Assembly (NCBI GenBank): GCA_017746715.1
Contig: JAGHZQ010000115.1
Location: forward strand, 1 to 51,958
Reading direction: 5' to 3'
DNA length: 51,958 bases
DNA from: Cyanobacteria bacterium SBLK
Lineage (GTDB): Bacteria; Cyanobacteriota; Cyanobacteriia; Cyanobacteriales; Spirulinaceae
Of this stretch, positions 1 to 8,069 are shown in pieces. Made by a program: the position numbers and the translations under genes. Every line of letters begins with the position of its first letter. The stretch's first letter is position 1. The notes below the pieces were generated by a model. It saw only the letters and a list, made by a program, of their open reading frames with translations. It did no database searches and was not told the DNA's origin.

Positions 1-214
1 ACAACAAACTCACCCCTTGAGTCGTTGTGGTCTGATGAAGAATATTGGTTTGTTGTTGAGAGGTCACGGCATTTTGGGCCGACAGACTCAGAGATTGGGA
101 AATCGTTTGGTACAGATTGCTCAGGGAGAGAGCGGGAGACTCGGCTAACACCTTAACGTTAGTCTGAGTAACTGCATCGGTGATCGCAGAATTGACCGCT
201 TGTGGCTCTGACAT
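1..214 (-). CDS. RebB-family R-body protein, copy A (3' end outside window)
   Basis: Homologue of RebB, a structural subunit of R-bodies, the coiled protein ribbons first known from Caedibacter kappa particles. The visible 71 codons begin MSEPQAVNSAITDAV and carry the family pattern: ITDAVTQTNVKVLAESPA, then LYQTI, AQNAV and TTQGV. The gene runs off the left edge, so the C-terminus is not seen. The start is fixed by GGAGAAAAC a few bases upstream of the ATG. Over the shared 214 bp it differs from copy B at four bases by my reading, all synonymous, which points to recent duplication or gene conversion under selection on the protein. Family assignment is from motif memory; R-body formation in this organism is inference. 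Confidence 0.8.
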   Translation of the reverse strand, partial: MSEPQAVNSAITDAVTQTNVKVLAESPALSLSNLYQTISQSLSLSAQNAVTSQQQTNILHQTTTTQGVSLL

Positions 215-263
215 TGATAGTTTTCTCCTGGAAAAGAGGTTTTAAGAACAATAGTGTTCGGGC

Positions 264-297
264 AATAGGTTCTCTCTATCGAGAAAGAGAACCTATT
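264..297. other. 12-bp perfect hairpin between reb copies
   Basis: Inverted repeat AATAGGTTCTCT / AGAGAACCTATT with a 10-nt loop, between the end of copy B and the start of copy A. No U-run follows on the minus strand, so it is not a classical terminator. It could be an mRNA-stabilising or attenuating structure that sets the ratio of the two products (inference). Confidence 0.6.
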
Positions 298-355
298 CCA
301 CGTGCATCTTGACTGGAAAATAGTCGAACTGAATTCCCAATCAAGACGATTTCAG

Positions 356-395
356 CGTTGAAGTCCATTGAATTCTGTTGGATATGGACTCAACG
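356..395. other. Second hairpin downstream of reb copy B
   Basis: CGTTGAAGTCCAT pairs with ATGGACTCAACG: 12 pairs with one bulged A and a loop of about 15 nt. It lies about 30 nt past the stop of copy B on the transcribed strand and has no U-tract. Together with the hairpin at 264-297 it gives this spacer two strong RNA folds. Confidence 0.5.
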
Positions 396-428
396 ACAAA
401 ACAAGCCCTTTAAAATGTGAAACTTGTT

Positions 429-767
429 TTAGGCTGGTGGCTTGTTATTCTTGAAAGCCTGAAGTACAGCCAGTAAATTGGCGATGGAATCTGGGGTATC
501 GGAACGATTAATTTTAGCTCCGGCAACACCCATACTGAGAGTATCGATGGAATACAACAAACTCACCCCTTGAGTCGTTGTGGTCTGATGAAGAATATTG
601 GTTTGTTGTTGGGAGGTCACGGCATTTTGGGCCGACAGACTCAGAGATTGGGAAATCGTTTGGTACAGATTGCTCAGGGAGAGAGCAGGAGACTCGGCTA
701 ACACCTTAACGTTAGTCTGAGTAACTGCATCGGTGATCGCGGAATTGACCGCTTGCGGCTCTGACAT
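429..767 (-). CDS. RebB-family R-body protein, copy B
   Basis: Complete 112-aa RebB-type R-body subunit. It begins MSEPQAVNSAITDAVTQ and continues through LYQTISQSLSLSAQNAV, TTQGVSLLYSID and a short variable tail ending NNKPPA. I chose the ATG at 767 rather than an upstream in-frame start at 836, because TGGAGAAAAC precedes 767, because copy A has the same leader, and because the extra 23 residues are not family-like. It is the middle gene of three co-oriented paralogues. Small size and no predicted membrane anchor fit a polymerising structural protein (family knowledge). The proteins differ mainly in the first dozen residues and the last twenty. Confidence 0.85.
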   Translation of the reverse strand: MSEPQAVNSAITDAVTQTNVKVLAESPALSLSNLYQTISQSLSLSAQNAVTSQQQTNILHQTTTTQGVSLLYSIDTLSMGVAGAKINRSDTPDSIANLLAVLQAFKNNKPPA

Positions 768-874
768 TGATAGTTTTCTCCAAAAAAAGGATGATGACTT
801 GTACGAGAATCTTTGCGCGTAGAGTTTAAGGGACAAACATAAAAGTGCTTGAGACTTTCAGGCTTGTTTTAAGT

Positions 875-1198
875 TTATTTATTCTCGAAAGCTTGAACCA
901 CAGCAAGTGTATTGGCAATGATATCTGGGACATCAGAACGGTTAATTTTACTTGCAGCAACACCCATACTGAGAGTATCGATGGAATACAACAAACTCAC
1001 CCCTTGAGTCGTTGTGGTCTGATGAAGAATATTGGTTTGTTGTTGAGAGGTCACGGCATTTTGGGCCGACAGACTCAGAGACTGGGAAATCGTTTGGTAT
1101 AAATTGCTCAGGGAGAGAGCAGGAGACTCGGCTAATACCTTAACGTTAGCCTGAGTAACTGCATCAGTAATTTGAGAATTGACCATTGCGTCAGACAT
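875..1198 (-). CDS. RebB-family R-body protein, copy C
   Basis: 107-aa RebB paralogue and the first gene of the minus-strand reb array. It starts MSDAMVNSQITDAVTQ, closer to classical RebB N-termini than copies A and B. From KVLAESPA to SMGVA it is identical in protein sequence to copy B. Its ribosome site is the strongest of the three (AGGAGGTAA before ATG), so it may be the most highly translated. The C-terminus (KINRSDVPDIIANTLAVVQAFENK in two parts) diverges from copy B. No other known reb-type gene is visible on its upstream side, where malQ diverges after about 250 bp. Confidence 0.85.
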   Translation of the reverse strand: MSDAMVNSQITDAVTQANVKVLAESPALSLSNLYQTISQSLSLSAQNAVTSQQQTNILHQTTTTQGVSLLYSIDTLSMGVAASKINRSDVPDIIANTLAVVQAFENK

Positions 1199-1446
1199 AA
1201 TATTTACCTCCTTTTAGACTGGGTATCAATAACGTGCTGTTGTCGTCATTGATTGTTGATGTCGTGCTTACTTGAATAGACGTTGTTGGCCCTGCAATTC
1301 TGAATTTTTTTTCGGCGCGTTAGTTGGTGTTTGGCTTAACTTTGGGTTTGGCGGGGAGATCGCAGCGTCACGGGCCAGCCGATCGCGATTGATAATTGTT
1401 CGCCATTCACTGATAATTGATAACTGAATAATTGTTCGTTGAATAT

Positions 1447-2973
1447 ATGCCTTTACCGAGACGCGCGAGCGGAATTTTGCTGCATCCCACCTCACTCCCC
1501 GGTGCCTTTGGCATTGGCGACTTGGGCAAAGAAGCCTATGGTTTTATAGATTTTTTAGTTGCCAGCGGCCAGCAGGTGTGGCAAATTTTACCCATCGGAC
1601 CGACGGGATACGGAAACTCTCCGTACCTTTCCTATTCGGCACTGGCCGGAAATCCTCTTTTGATTAATCTAGAATGGCTCGAGTCCGAGGGACTGTTAAG
1701 CGCGGCGGATTTGGCCGATTTACCGGAATTCGATCGCGATCGCGTCGATTACGCTTGCGCGATTGCTTGCAAATTTCCCCTCCTGAGAAAAGCCAGTCAA
1801 AATTTCTCCGCCCTTGCCACCCCCGAACGGAAAGAATCTTTGGAAACCTTCTGCAAAGAACAGGCTGATTGGCTGGATGATTATGCCCTTTTTATGGCTA
1901 TCAAAGCAGATCGTAACGGCGAAAGTTGGTATCAATGGGATGAAGAACTAGCCAAGCGCGATCCCGATGCCCTTGCGACCTGCCAGAAGAAATTAGAAAA
2001 CGAAGTCTTTTTCCATAAATACGTGCAAGCAGAATTTTTTCGCCAATGGTCTACCCTGAAAAAATATGCCAATGATAACGGCATTAAAATTTTTGGAGAT
2101 ATTCCCATTTATGTTGCCCACGATAGCGTTGATGTTTGGGCCAATCCAGAAATATTTCGCTTGGACGAAGAAACGGGAGAAGCCGAATTAATGGCAGGGG
2201 TTCCACCGGATTATTTCAGCGAAACCGGACAGCTTTGGGGCAATCCCGTTTATAACTGGGAAATTCTCGAAAAAACCAACTTTAAATGGTGGGTTCGGCG
2301 CATTGAAGGGATGCTCAATTATGTCGATCTCATGCGTATCGATCATTTTCGCGGTTTTGAGGCGTATTGGGCGGTGTCCAAAGGAGAAACCGTCGCAACG
2401 AATGGGGAATGGTTAACCGCCCCGGGCGCGGAATTTTTCGCGATTCTCAAGGAAGATTTAGGGGAATTACCCATTGTTGCTGAAGATTTGGGGGTGATTA
2501 CCCCCGAAGTGGAAGAATTGCGCGATCGCTTTGCCTTTCCGGGGATGAAACTCTTGCATTTTGCTTTTGATTCGGGTCCCGGTAACGGCTTTCTACCTTA
2601 CAACTATCCTCATAACTGCGTCGTTTATGCGGGGACTCACGATAACAATACGACGGTTGGCTGGTTTGAAGCGCGATCGCCAGAAGAGAAGCAGCGCGTT
2701 TGGGACTACTTGGGGGGCGAATCCGCTGAGGGCATTCATTGGTCGATGATACGCTTGGTTTTAGCCTCTGTGGGCAAATTGGCAGTCTTAACCTTACAAG
2801 ATCTTTTGGGGTTGGGAGAGGAAGGACGCATGAACTTGCCCGGTCGCGCTGAAGGGAATTGGGATTGGCGTTATACTCCAGAACAACTCACCCCCGAAAT
2901 TCGCGATCGCCTTGCCAAACTCACCGAAGTTTATGGTCGCGCCCCAGAAGAACGAGGCGATCGAGAAGATTAG
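1447..2973 (+). CDS. malQ: 4-alpha-glucanotransferase
   Basis: Amylomaltase/disproportionating enzyme of GH77. It transfers alpha-1,4-glucan segments between malto-oligosaccharides in cytoplasmic glycogen turnover. The 508-aa length is typical. Visible family motifs are RRASGILLHPTSLPG at the N-terminus, FGDIPIYVAHDSVDVWA, the nucleophile region MRIDHFRGFEAYW, VAEDLGVITPEVE and the GTHDNNTT segment. I chose ATG 1447 over a TTG at 1432 because family members begin at MPLPRRASG; neither has a clear ribosome site. It stands alone, divergent from the reb array. Confidence 0.95.
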   Translation: MPLPRRASGILLHPTSLPGAFGIGDLGKEAYGFIDFLVASGQQVWQILPIGPTGYGNSPYLSYSALAGNPLLINLEWLESEGLLSAADLADLPEFDRDRVDYACAIACKFPLLRKASQNFSALATPERKESLETFCKEQADWLDDYALFMAIKADRNGESWYQWDEELAKRDPDALATCQKKLENEVFFHKYVQAEFFRQWSTLKKYANDNGIKIFGDIPIYVAHDSVDVWANPEIFRLDEETGEAELMAGVPPDYFSETGQLWGNPVYNWEILEKTNFKWWVRRIEGMLNYVDLMRIDHFRGFEAYWAVSKGETVATNGEWLTAPGAEFFAILKEDLGELPIVAEDLGVITPEVEELRDRFAFPGMKLLHFAFDSGPGNGFLPYNYPHNCVVYAGTHDNNTTVGWFEARSPEEKQRVWDYLGGESAEGIHWSMIRLVLASVGKLAVLTLQDLLGLGEEGRMNLPGRAEGNWDWRYTPEQLTPEIRDRLAKLTEVYGRAPEERGDRED

Positions 2974-2981
2974 CACGAATG

Positions 2982-3010
2982 GGGGAGATTAAAGATACAA
3001 TTTTCTCCCC
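2982..3010 (+). terminator. Possible weak terminator after malQ
   Basis: GGGGAGA / TCTCCCC stem of 7 bp with a loop of about 15 nt, followed by a pyrimidine-rich stretch. It lies between malQ and a convergent gene. It is weak because the loop is long and the U-run is broken. Confidence 0.3.
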
Positions 3011-3132
3011 TCCTCTTTTAATCTGCATTCCCATAAAACCTCTATCCCTTTCGCATCGGAAGAAACAAAGGGGAGATTCGGAGTGCAGGACGAGCTTATT
3101 TTTTGCTTTTTTCGTTTTTTCTTGCTTTCCTT

Positions 3133-4104
3133 TCAAGAGCGAGACTTGGGGGGAACAAATGTTGCCGTTTCTACGGCTCCTAGAGTTCCGAGGGGCTTGG
3201 CTTCTTGGTTGTTAATCGCAACGACAACTCCGCCAGCGTTTCCGGCAACTACTGTAATTTGCTCTTGTGCGTGCCAAGTTTTTTGTTCTCCCTTGGCAAG
3301 AGTGCCTTGATAGACAATTTCTCCATCGGCAACAACTTTTAACCAGCAATCATCTTGCAAGGTCATCGAAACAACGACCGGAGCGTTAGGCGTTGCACTT
3401 GGAGGGGTGGGATTATTCGGGGAAGCGGGATTGCTCGGAGGGCGATCGCTAACCGTGCGAGCGTCCGTACTGGGAGAAGGGAGCGAGGGAATGGATGCGG
3501 GTTTTGGCAATGGGGCTGGAGAGGAATTTGGAGAAGTAGAAGCAGGATTTTGAGGAGAACTTTGGAGGGGTTTTGTTACGGCTGTATTGTTGGCAGAATT
3601 GTTAGTGGCAGGATTTGCGGAATTATTCGTCGCGATCGTCGGAGGTTCTAAGTTATTGTCATCTCGAGTTGCGGGGGCGGGATTTTGTGCGAAGTTGTCT
3701 CCCGACCGCGAAGCCAAAAGGGAAAATCCGCTCATGGCACAGACTAACACCAAAGTATAAGCAAGATACCACGGAAACAAGCGAACCTTATAACGTCGCA
3801 GGGGTTTCCAAGATGTTTGAATTCCCTTGATTTTGGGATCGATGGGAAAAGCAGAAGCAAAATCTCTTCCTTCCAAACCGAGAGCATCGGCAAATTGCTG
3901 AATTAATGCACGAACGTAGATGGGTTCGGGTAAATCCCCTCCTTTTGCTTCCTCAATTGCAACGAGTACGCGAGCCTTAATGCGCGTTCTCTCCTCTAGC
4001 TCATCGATAGATAGAGACTGTTTTAGGCGGATTTCGCGGAGATAAGCGCCTAATTCTCTGAGTTTTTCCTCTTGATTTGGGGTCAGATGAATTTGCTTGT
4101 GCAT
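3133..4104 (-). CDS. RodZ-like membrane protein (HTH - TM - DUF4115)
   Basis: 323 aa. Residues about 18-85 form the Cro-like helix-turn-helix of the RodZ N-terminus (LREIRLKQSLSIDELEERT). A single membrane span follows at about 111-131. A Pro/Ser/Asn/Ala-rich low-complexity linker covers about 140-240, and a C-terminal beta domain of the DUF4115 type (LKVVADGEIVYQGTLAKGE) ends the protein. This is the RodZ layout; RodZ links MreB filaments to the envelope in rod-shaped bacteria. Cyanobacterial versions are poorly studied, so a cell-shape role is inference. The start overlaps the stop of the upstream pseudouridine synthase as TAATG, implying translational coupling. Confidence 0.85.
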   Translation of the reverse strand: MHKQIHLTPNQEEKLRELGAYLREIRLKQSLSIDELEERTRIKARVLVAIEEAKGGDLPEPIYVRALIQQFADALGLEGRDFASAFPIDPKIKGIQTSWKPLRRYKVRLFPWYLAYTLVLVCAMSGFSLLASRSGDNFAQNPAPATRDDNNLEPPTIATNNSANPATNNSANNTAVTKPLQSSPQNPASTSPNSSPAPLPKPASIPSLPSPSTDARTVSDRPPSNPASPNNPTPPSATPNAPVVVSMTLQDDCWLKVVADGEIVYQGTLAKGEQKTWHAQEQITVVAGNAGGVVVAINNQEAKPLGTLGAVETATFVPPKSRS

Positions 4105-4910
4105 TACGAGGGTCTCCGTGAGTCTACAGGCTTTTTGAGCGCGGATAAGAATTGAGAAGAAGAGGAAGGAAAACCAGAAGAAAGGATGCGGATTTCACTT
4201 TCCGAGAGAAGGCGATAGCAGCCGGGTTTTAGGAAGGGAAGATCGCGGGATTTTAGCGAGAGAGAACCAATCGCACTACGATGCAATCGCATAACAGGAT
4301 AGCCTAATTGTTCGGCAATTCGACGAATTTGACGATTTTTTCCTTCTTTTAGCACAATCTCCAAACAAGTTCCATTTTCATTGCATTTTAAAATATCAAC
4401 CCGAGCGGGTAAAGTCGTGCGACCCAAAAGGATGACCCCCTGTCGCCACTGTTGCAAGATGGATTGAGAGGGATGTCCTTTGACCCAGACTCGATAGGTT
4501 TTGGGCAAATGATAGCGCGGATGGGTCAAAGCTAGAGTAAAATCCCCATCATTGGTTAAGATAAGCGCCCCGGTCGAATTGATATCCAAACGTCCTACGG
4601 GATGAATTCCCTCGCCCTGTCGATATTGGGGGGGAAGCAAATCGAGGACGGTTTTTCGTTTTTGGGGATCCCTACAGGTACAAACAACTCCTTTCGGTTT
4701 ATTCAGCAAAATATAAACTTTGTCTGGGGGTTGGGCGGCGATCGCCAAGCCATCAATCTCCAAGCGATCTCCCGCGAGGAGATCGGCTTTTTGACCCAAA
4801 TATGCCAATTGACCGTTAACTCGCACGCGACCGGCTAATATTGCGGCCTCGGCCTGCCTGCGGGATGCAATCCCATATTGGGAGATGATTTTTTGCACCC
4901 TTTCCTGCAT
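4104..4910 (-). CDS. RsuA/RluB/RluE-family rRNA pseudouridine synthase
   Basis: 268 aa. An N-terminal S4 RNA-binding domain (residues 1-48, VQKIISQYGIASRRQAEAAI) precedes the pseudouridine synthase fold. The catalytic aspartate is D109 in GRLDINSTGAL. Other family marks are ILLNKPKGVVCTC, PKTYRVWVKG and KEGKNRQIRRI. It converts uridine to pseudouridine in rRNA; RluB-type (23S) is most likely but the sequence alone does not fix the site. The last 25 residues are a Ser-rich tail beyond the usual end. It is first in a two-gene unit and its TAA overlaps the ATG of the RodZ-like gene. Confidence 0.9.
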   Translation of the reverse strand: MQERVQKIISQYGIASRRQAEAAILAGRVRVNGQLAYLGQKADLLAGDRLEIDGLAIAAQPPDKVYILLNKPKGVVCTCRDPQKRKTVLDLLPPQYRQGEGIHPVGRLDINSTGALILTNDGDFTLALTHPRYHLPKTYRVWVKGHPSQSILQQWRQGVILLGRTTLPARVDILKCNENGTCLEIVLKEGKNRQIRRIAEQLGYPVMRLHRSAIGSLSLKSRDLPFLKPGCYRLLSESEIRILSSGFPSSSSQFLSALKKPVDSRRPS

Positions 4911-4981
4911 GAAAGTCTACTCCAATTCGGCGAGAAAACGGGATATCATCCAAAACAATGAAAAACACCCACCGAGAACGT

Positions 4982-5033
4982 CATTCAGTCTGACACATTC
5001 AGTCTGACAAATGCCATTCGTAATGCCGTTCGT
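4982..5033. repeat. Two adjacent short tandem duplications
   Basis: CATTCAGTCTGACA occurs twice back to back (4982-5009). It is followed by AATGCCATTCGT / AATGCCGTTCGT (5010-5033), a 12-bp duplication with one mismatch. They lie in the 280-bp spacer between the divergent pseudouridine synthase and DUF2993 genes, where promoters for both should be. Confidence 0.7.
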
Positions 5034-5190
5034 TCGGTCAGAGCCAAAGTTTGGTAAAGTATGTACGAATATTAACAGGATTCTGGCTGGTATTGTAGGT
5101 CGCTTTTCCTAAATTGCCGAAAAAATTGCGAGAAATTTCTGTAGGTGGGAAGCACTCTTTCTCTCGCTACGATAAAATCATTTCTCAATT

Positions 5191-5934
5191 ATGTCAATGT
5201 CGATTTCGAACGTACCTCGCGGACGGATTAGTAAGATACTTTCCCCAGCCCTGCGTTTCTGGCTGCGATCGCAGGTCGATCGCCTCGATCGTTTGGAACT
5301 CGATATTGCTGGGAAAAATCGACAAATCCTGACGGGTTTCATTCCCAAGGTCTCGCTGGTATTTGAGGGGGCGATTTATCAAGCCTTGCATTTTCGGCAG
5401 GGTTGGGCAATCGGGGAAAATATTCGCATTAATTTAGGGCAGGTTATTAAAGGAAAACCCCTACAAATTCTCGAACCCATTACCGTGACGGGAGCACTTT
5501 TACTCACGGAAGCCGATCTGAAAAATTCTTTAAATTCTCCGCTATTGGCAACGGCATTAAAAGATTTTCTGATGGGCTGGGTCGAGATCGCCGAAAGTTG
5601 CCATCTCGACCCTCGAAATCATCCTTGGGAAGATTGGGAAATCGACTGGCACGATTTAAAAATTGTACCGGGGGAAATGGCCCTTAACGGTACTTTAATT
5701 GCACCCGATCGTCACGGAACTTCCCTCAGCCTGCGATCGGGCTTGCAGATCGAGGCGGGCTCTCAACTCCATTTATCGCCTTTAACAATCGACAATACGT
5801 TTTTGTCGCAACCGCCTGCGACATTTTCTTTCGATTTGGGATCGGAGGTAGAAATCGAAACGTTAAGTTTGTCTGAAGGACAATTATTTATTAAAGGTAC
5901 AATTGTTGTCAAACCAGTTACCAGCGATTGCTGA
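5191..5934 (+). CDS. DUF2993 (LmeA-like) protein
   Basis: 247 aa with the cyanobacterial DUF2993 pattern: SPALRFWLRSQVDRLDRLELDIAG near the N-terminus (read in two parts), then GFIPKVSLVFEGAIYQALHF and a late KIVPGEMALNGTLI. The family includes mycobacterial LmeA, a phospholipid-binding envelope protein. Here there is no obvious signal peptide, so location is unknown. Two close starts (5191 and 5197) are possible and neither has a clear ribosome site. The stop lies about 40 bp before cobO, across a heptamer repeat. Confidence 0.75.
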   Translation: MSMSISNVPRGRISKILSPALRFWLRSQVDRLDRLELDIAGKNRQILTGFIPKVSLVFEGAIYQALHFRQGWAIGENIRINLGQVIKGKPLQILEPITVTGALLLTEADLKNSLNSPLLATALKDFLMGWVEIAESCHLDPRNHPWEDWEIDWHDLKIVPGEMALNGTLIAPDRHGTSLSLRSGLQIEAGSQLHLSPLTIDNTFLSQPPATFSFDLGSEVEIETLSLSEGQLFIKGTIVVKPVTSDC

Positions 5935-5947
5935 GCCTGCCGAAGTG

Positions 5948-5975
5948 TTACCAATTACCCAACAACCAACAACAA
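5948..5975 (+). repeat. STRR heptamers before cobO
   Basis: Four degenerate 7-mers, TTACCAA TTACCCA ACAACCA ACAACAA, ending one base before the cobO ATG. They take the place of a Shine-Dalgarno sequence. Confidence 0.75.
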
Positions 5976-5976
5976 A

Positions 5977-6576
5977 ATGGATAAAGATCGATACAAGCAA
6001 AAAATGCAGCGACGGAAGGAAGTACAAAAACAAAGACTTGCAGAACGATCGCGAGACAAAGGATTAATTATCGTCCATACGGGCAATGGCAAGGGGAAAA
6101 CTACGGCCGCTTTGGGGATGGTACTGAGATCGCTCGGTCACGGTTATAAGGTGGCGATCGTTCAGTTTATTAAGGGAGCTTGGGAACCGGCAGAAAAGGA
6201 AATTTTGGGGCGTTTTTCCGAGCAATTGGTGTTTAAGGCGATGGGAGAGGGATTTACGTGGGAAACCCAAGATCGCGATCGCGACATTGAAAAAGCAAAA
6301 GAAGCATGGCAGGCTGCTTTAGAATACATTCGCGATCCTCATTATCGTCTCGTTCTTCTCGATGAAGTCAATATTGCTTTGAAATTGGGTTATCTCGAGA
6401 TTGAAGCAATTATTGCCGGCTTGGCGGAAAAACCTGAAGATTCTCACGTTATCCTGACGGGACGGGGCGCACCAACAGAACTCATTGAAAAAGCCGATCT
6501 CGTCACGGAAATGACTTTGATTAAGCATCCTTTCCTGGAACAAAATATTAAAGCACAACCGGGAATTGAGTTTTGA
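5977..6576 (+). CDS. cobO: Cob(I)yrinic acid a,c-diamide adenosyltransferase
   Basis: 199-aa CobO/BtuR/CobA-type enzyme. It uses ATP to adenosylate the cobalt of corrinoids in cobalamin synthesis or salvage. The P-loop is GNGKGKTT at residues 36-43. Other marks are IVQFIKGAWEPAE, LLDEVNIALKLGYL and ILTGRGAPTELIEKADLVTEM. The basic N-terminus (KQKMQRRKEVQKQR) is usual for the family. No other cobalamin gene and no recognisable cobalamin riboswitch is next to it; the upstream DNA is an STRR. Confidence 0.95.
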   Translation: MDKDRYKQKMQRRKEVQKQRLAERSRDKGLIIVHTGNGKGKTTAALGMVLRSLGHGYKVAIVQFIKGAWEPAEKEILGRFSEQLVFKAMGEGFTWETQDRDRDIEKAKEAWQAALEYIRDPHYRLVLLDEVNIALKLGYLEIEAIIAGLAEKPEDSHVILTGRGAPTELIEKADLVTEMTLIKHPFLEQNIKAQPGIEF

Positions 6577-6948
6577 TAATTGGTATTCGATGGAGACGGG
6601 TTCGCAGATTTTACTGCTATTTCTTAGCAGGAGAATCCAAAAATGAGCGATCGCAATCTTGTTGAGGAGCAACCTGAAAGAAAACTGAAAAAATCGCGAA
6701 TTTGTACTGAAAAGAGAATAAATATCTGGAGATGCGACTGCCATGCGCCTTGTCAATTAAAAGTAGTCCAATCAAAAAGATTCATCTATTGTTCGAGCGA
6801 TCGCGATTTTCGTCGATATCCTCATTACCGGAGTAGAGGCGGTAAACTCCAGATTCCGAAAGGTTTTTCGGCTTTAACATTTGCGATCGTCGGATCGGGC
6901 ATCGGTTAGAATTGTAACGGTTAAATGTTAACGATTGGCTGAAAACGC
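6577..6948. other. 372-bp spacer between cobO and gmd
   Basis: It holds several HIP1-like GATCGC sites and one weakly supported small ORF (6643-6909). I see no RNA gene, terminator or recognisable promoter in it. Confidence 0.4.
6643..6909 (+). CDS. Possible small ORF, 88 aa, unrecognised
   Basis: The only support is a good ribosome site (AGGAGA, 8 nt before ATG) and its position in an otherwise empty spacer. The product is very basic, with Cys-rich stretches (WRCDCHAPCQLK) and no family resemblance. The middle runs through HIP1 sites, which can create chance ORFs. It may be a gene remnant. It ends about 40 bp before gmd on the same strand. Confidence 0.2.
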   Translation: MSDRNLVEEQPERKLKKSRICTEKRINIWRCDCHAPCQLKVVQSKRFIYCSSDRDFRRYPHYRSRGGKLQIPKGFSALTFAIVGSGIG

Positions 6949-8037
6949 ATGACGCAAGCAAAGAAAGCCCTGATCACGGGAATTACCGGTCAAGATGGAT
7001 CTTATTTAAGCGAACTTTTACTGGATAAAGGTTATGAAGTTCACGGAATTATCCGGCGAACCTCGACATTTAACACGGATCGGATCGATCATATTTACGT
7101 CGATCCTCATAGCGAGGGGGCGAGATTTTTCCTGCACTATGGGGATTTGACGGATGGAACGACCTTGGGACGAGTTGTCGAAGAAGTCCAACCCAACGAA
7201 ATCTATAATTTGGGCGCTCAATCTCACGTCCGAGTCAGCTTTGATTCCCCGGAATACACTGTGGATTCCGTGGCCATGGGCACTCTACGACTGCTCGAAG
7301 CAGTACGAGACTACCAACAGCGCACCGGCAATGAAGTCCGCTACTATCAAGCTGGGTCTTCGGAGATGTTCGGTAAAGTCCAAGAAGTCCCCCAAAAGGA
7401 AAACACCCCCTTTTATCCCCGCAGTCCCTATTCTTGTGCGAAAGTTTACGCCCACTGGCAAACGATTAATTATCGAGAATCCTATAGTCTCTTTGCTTGT
7501 AATGGAATTTTATTCAATCATGAAAGTCCTCGCCGCGGCGAAACTTTTGTGACTCGAAAAATTACTCGCGCCGTGGCGAGAATCTTTGCCGGACAGCAAA
7601 AAGATCTCTATTTGGGAAATTTAGACTCTAAGCGAGATTGGGGGTATGCCAAAGATTACGTGCGGGCAATGTGGCTGATGTTGCAGCAAGACGAACCCGA
7701 TGACTACGTGATTGCCATGAATGAGACTCACTCCATTCACGAATTTCTCGATCTGGCCTTCAACTACGTCAATTTGAATTGGAAAGATTACGTCAAATTC
7801 GATCCTCGCTATTTGCGTCCGGCAGAAGTCGATTTGCTCATTGGCGATTGCGGTAAAGCCAAAGAAAAATTGGGTTGGAAACCCTCCGTTTCCTTTGAGG
7901 AATTGGTGTATTTAATGGTTGAGGCCGACTTAGCCGCCTTGGGACATTCTTCCCCCAATAAAACCGAGAAAATCGCCAAAAAATTGGTGGAAGATAATGC
8001 CTACATCCGTCAAAATAGGGGCAACACCGTCGATTAA
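6949..8037 (+). CDS. gmd: GDP-mannose 4,6-dehydratase
   Basis: 362-aa short-chain dehydrogenase-type enzyme making GDP-4-keto-6-deoxymannose from GDP-mannose, the first step to GDP-L-fucose. The NAD(P)-binding motif is TGITGQDGSY near residues 10-19. The SSEMFGKV and YSCAKVYAHW segments supply the catalytic Ser/Thr-Glu and Tyr-Lys residues. NHESPRRGETFVTRKITRA and RDWGYAKDYVRAMW are diagnostic for Gmd. fcl follows after 32 bp in the same direction, so the two form a fucose-donor operon, probably for exopolysaccharide or LPS. Confidence 0.97.
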   Translation: MTQAKKALITGITGQDGSYLSELLLDKGYEVHGIIRRTSTFNTDRIDHIYVDPHSEGARFFLHYGDLTDGTTLGRVVEEVQPNEIYNLGAQSHVRVSFDSPEYTVDSVAMGTLRLLEAVRDYQQRTGNEVRYYQAGSSEMFGKVQEVPQKENTPFYPRSPYSCAKVYAHWQTINYRESYSLFACNGILFNHESPRRGETFVTRKITRAVARIFAGQQKDLYLGNLDSKRDWGYAKDYVRAMWLMLQQDEPDDYVIAMNETHSIHEFLDLAFNYVNLNWKDYVKFDPRYLRPAEVDLLIGDCGKAKEKLGWKPSVSFEELVYLMVEADLAALGHSSPNKTEKIAKKLVEDNAYIRQNRGNTVD

Positions 8038-8069
8038 ATCGAAACCATTGACAAGAGGGAAAAAACACA

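Noticed and set aside
845..1102. Plus-strand ORF of 85 codons antisense to reb copy C
   Set aside because: It is the shadow of a strongly supported RebB gene, has no ribosome site, and similar shadows appear in the other copies because the DNA is duplicated.
5948..5976. cobO leader considered as a cobalamin riboswitch
   Set aside because: The spacer is only about 40 bp and consists of heptamer repeats; there is no room for the B12-box fold.
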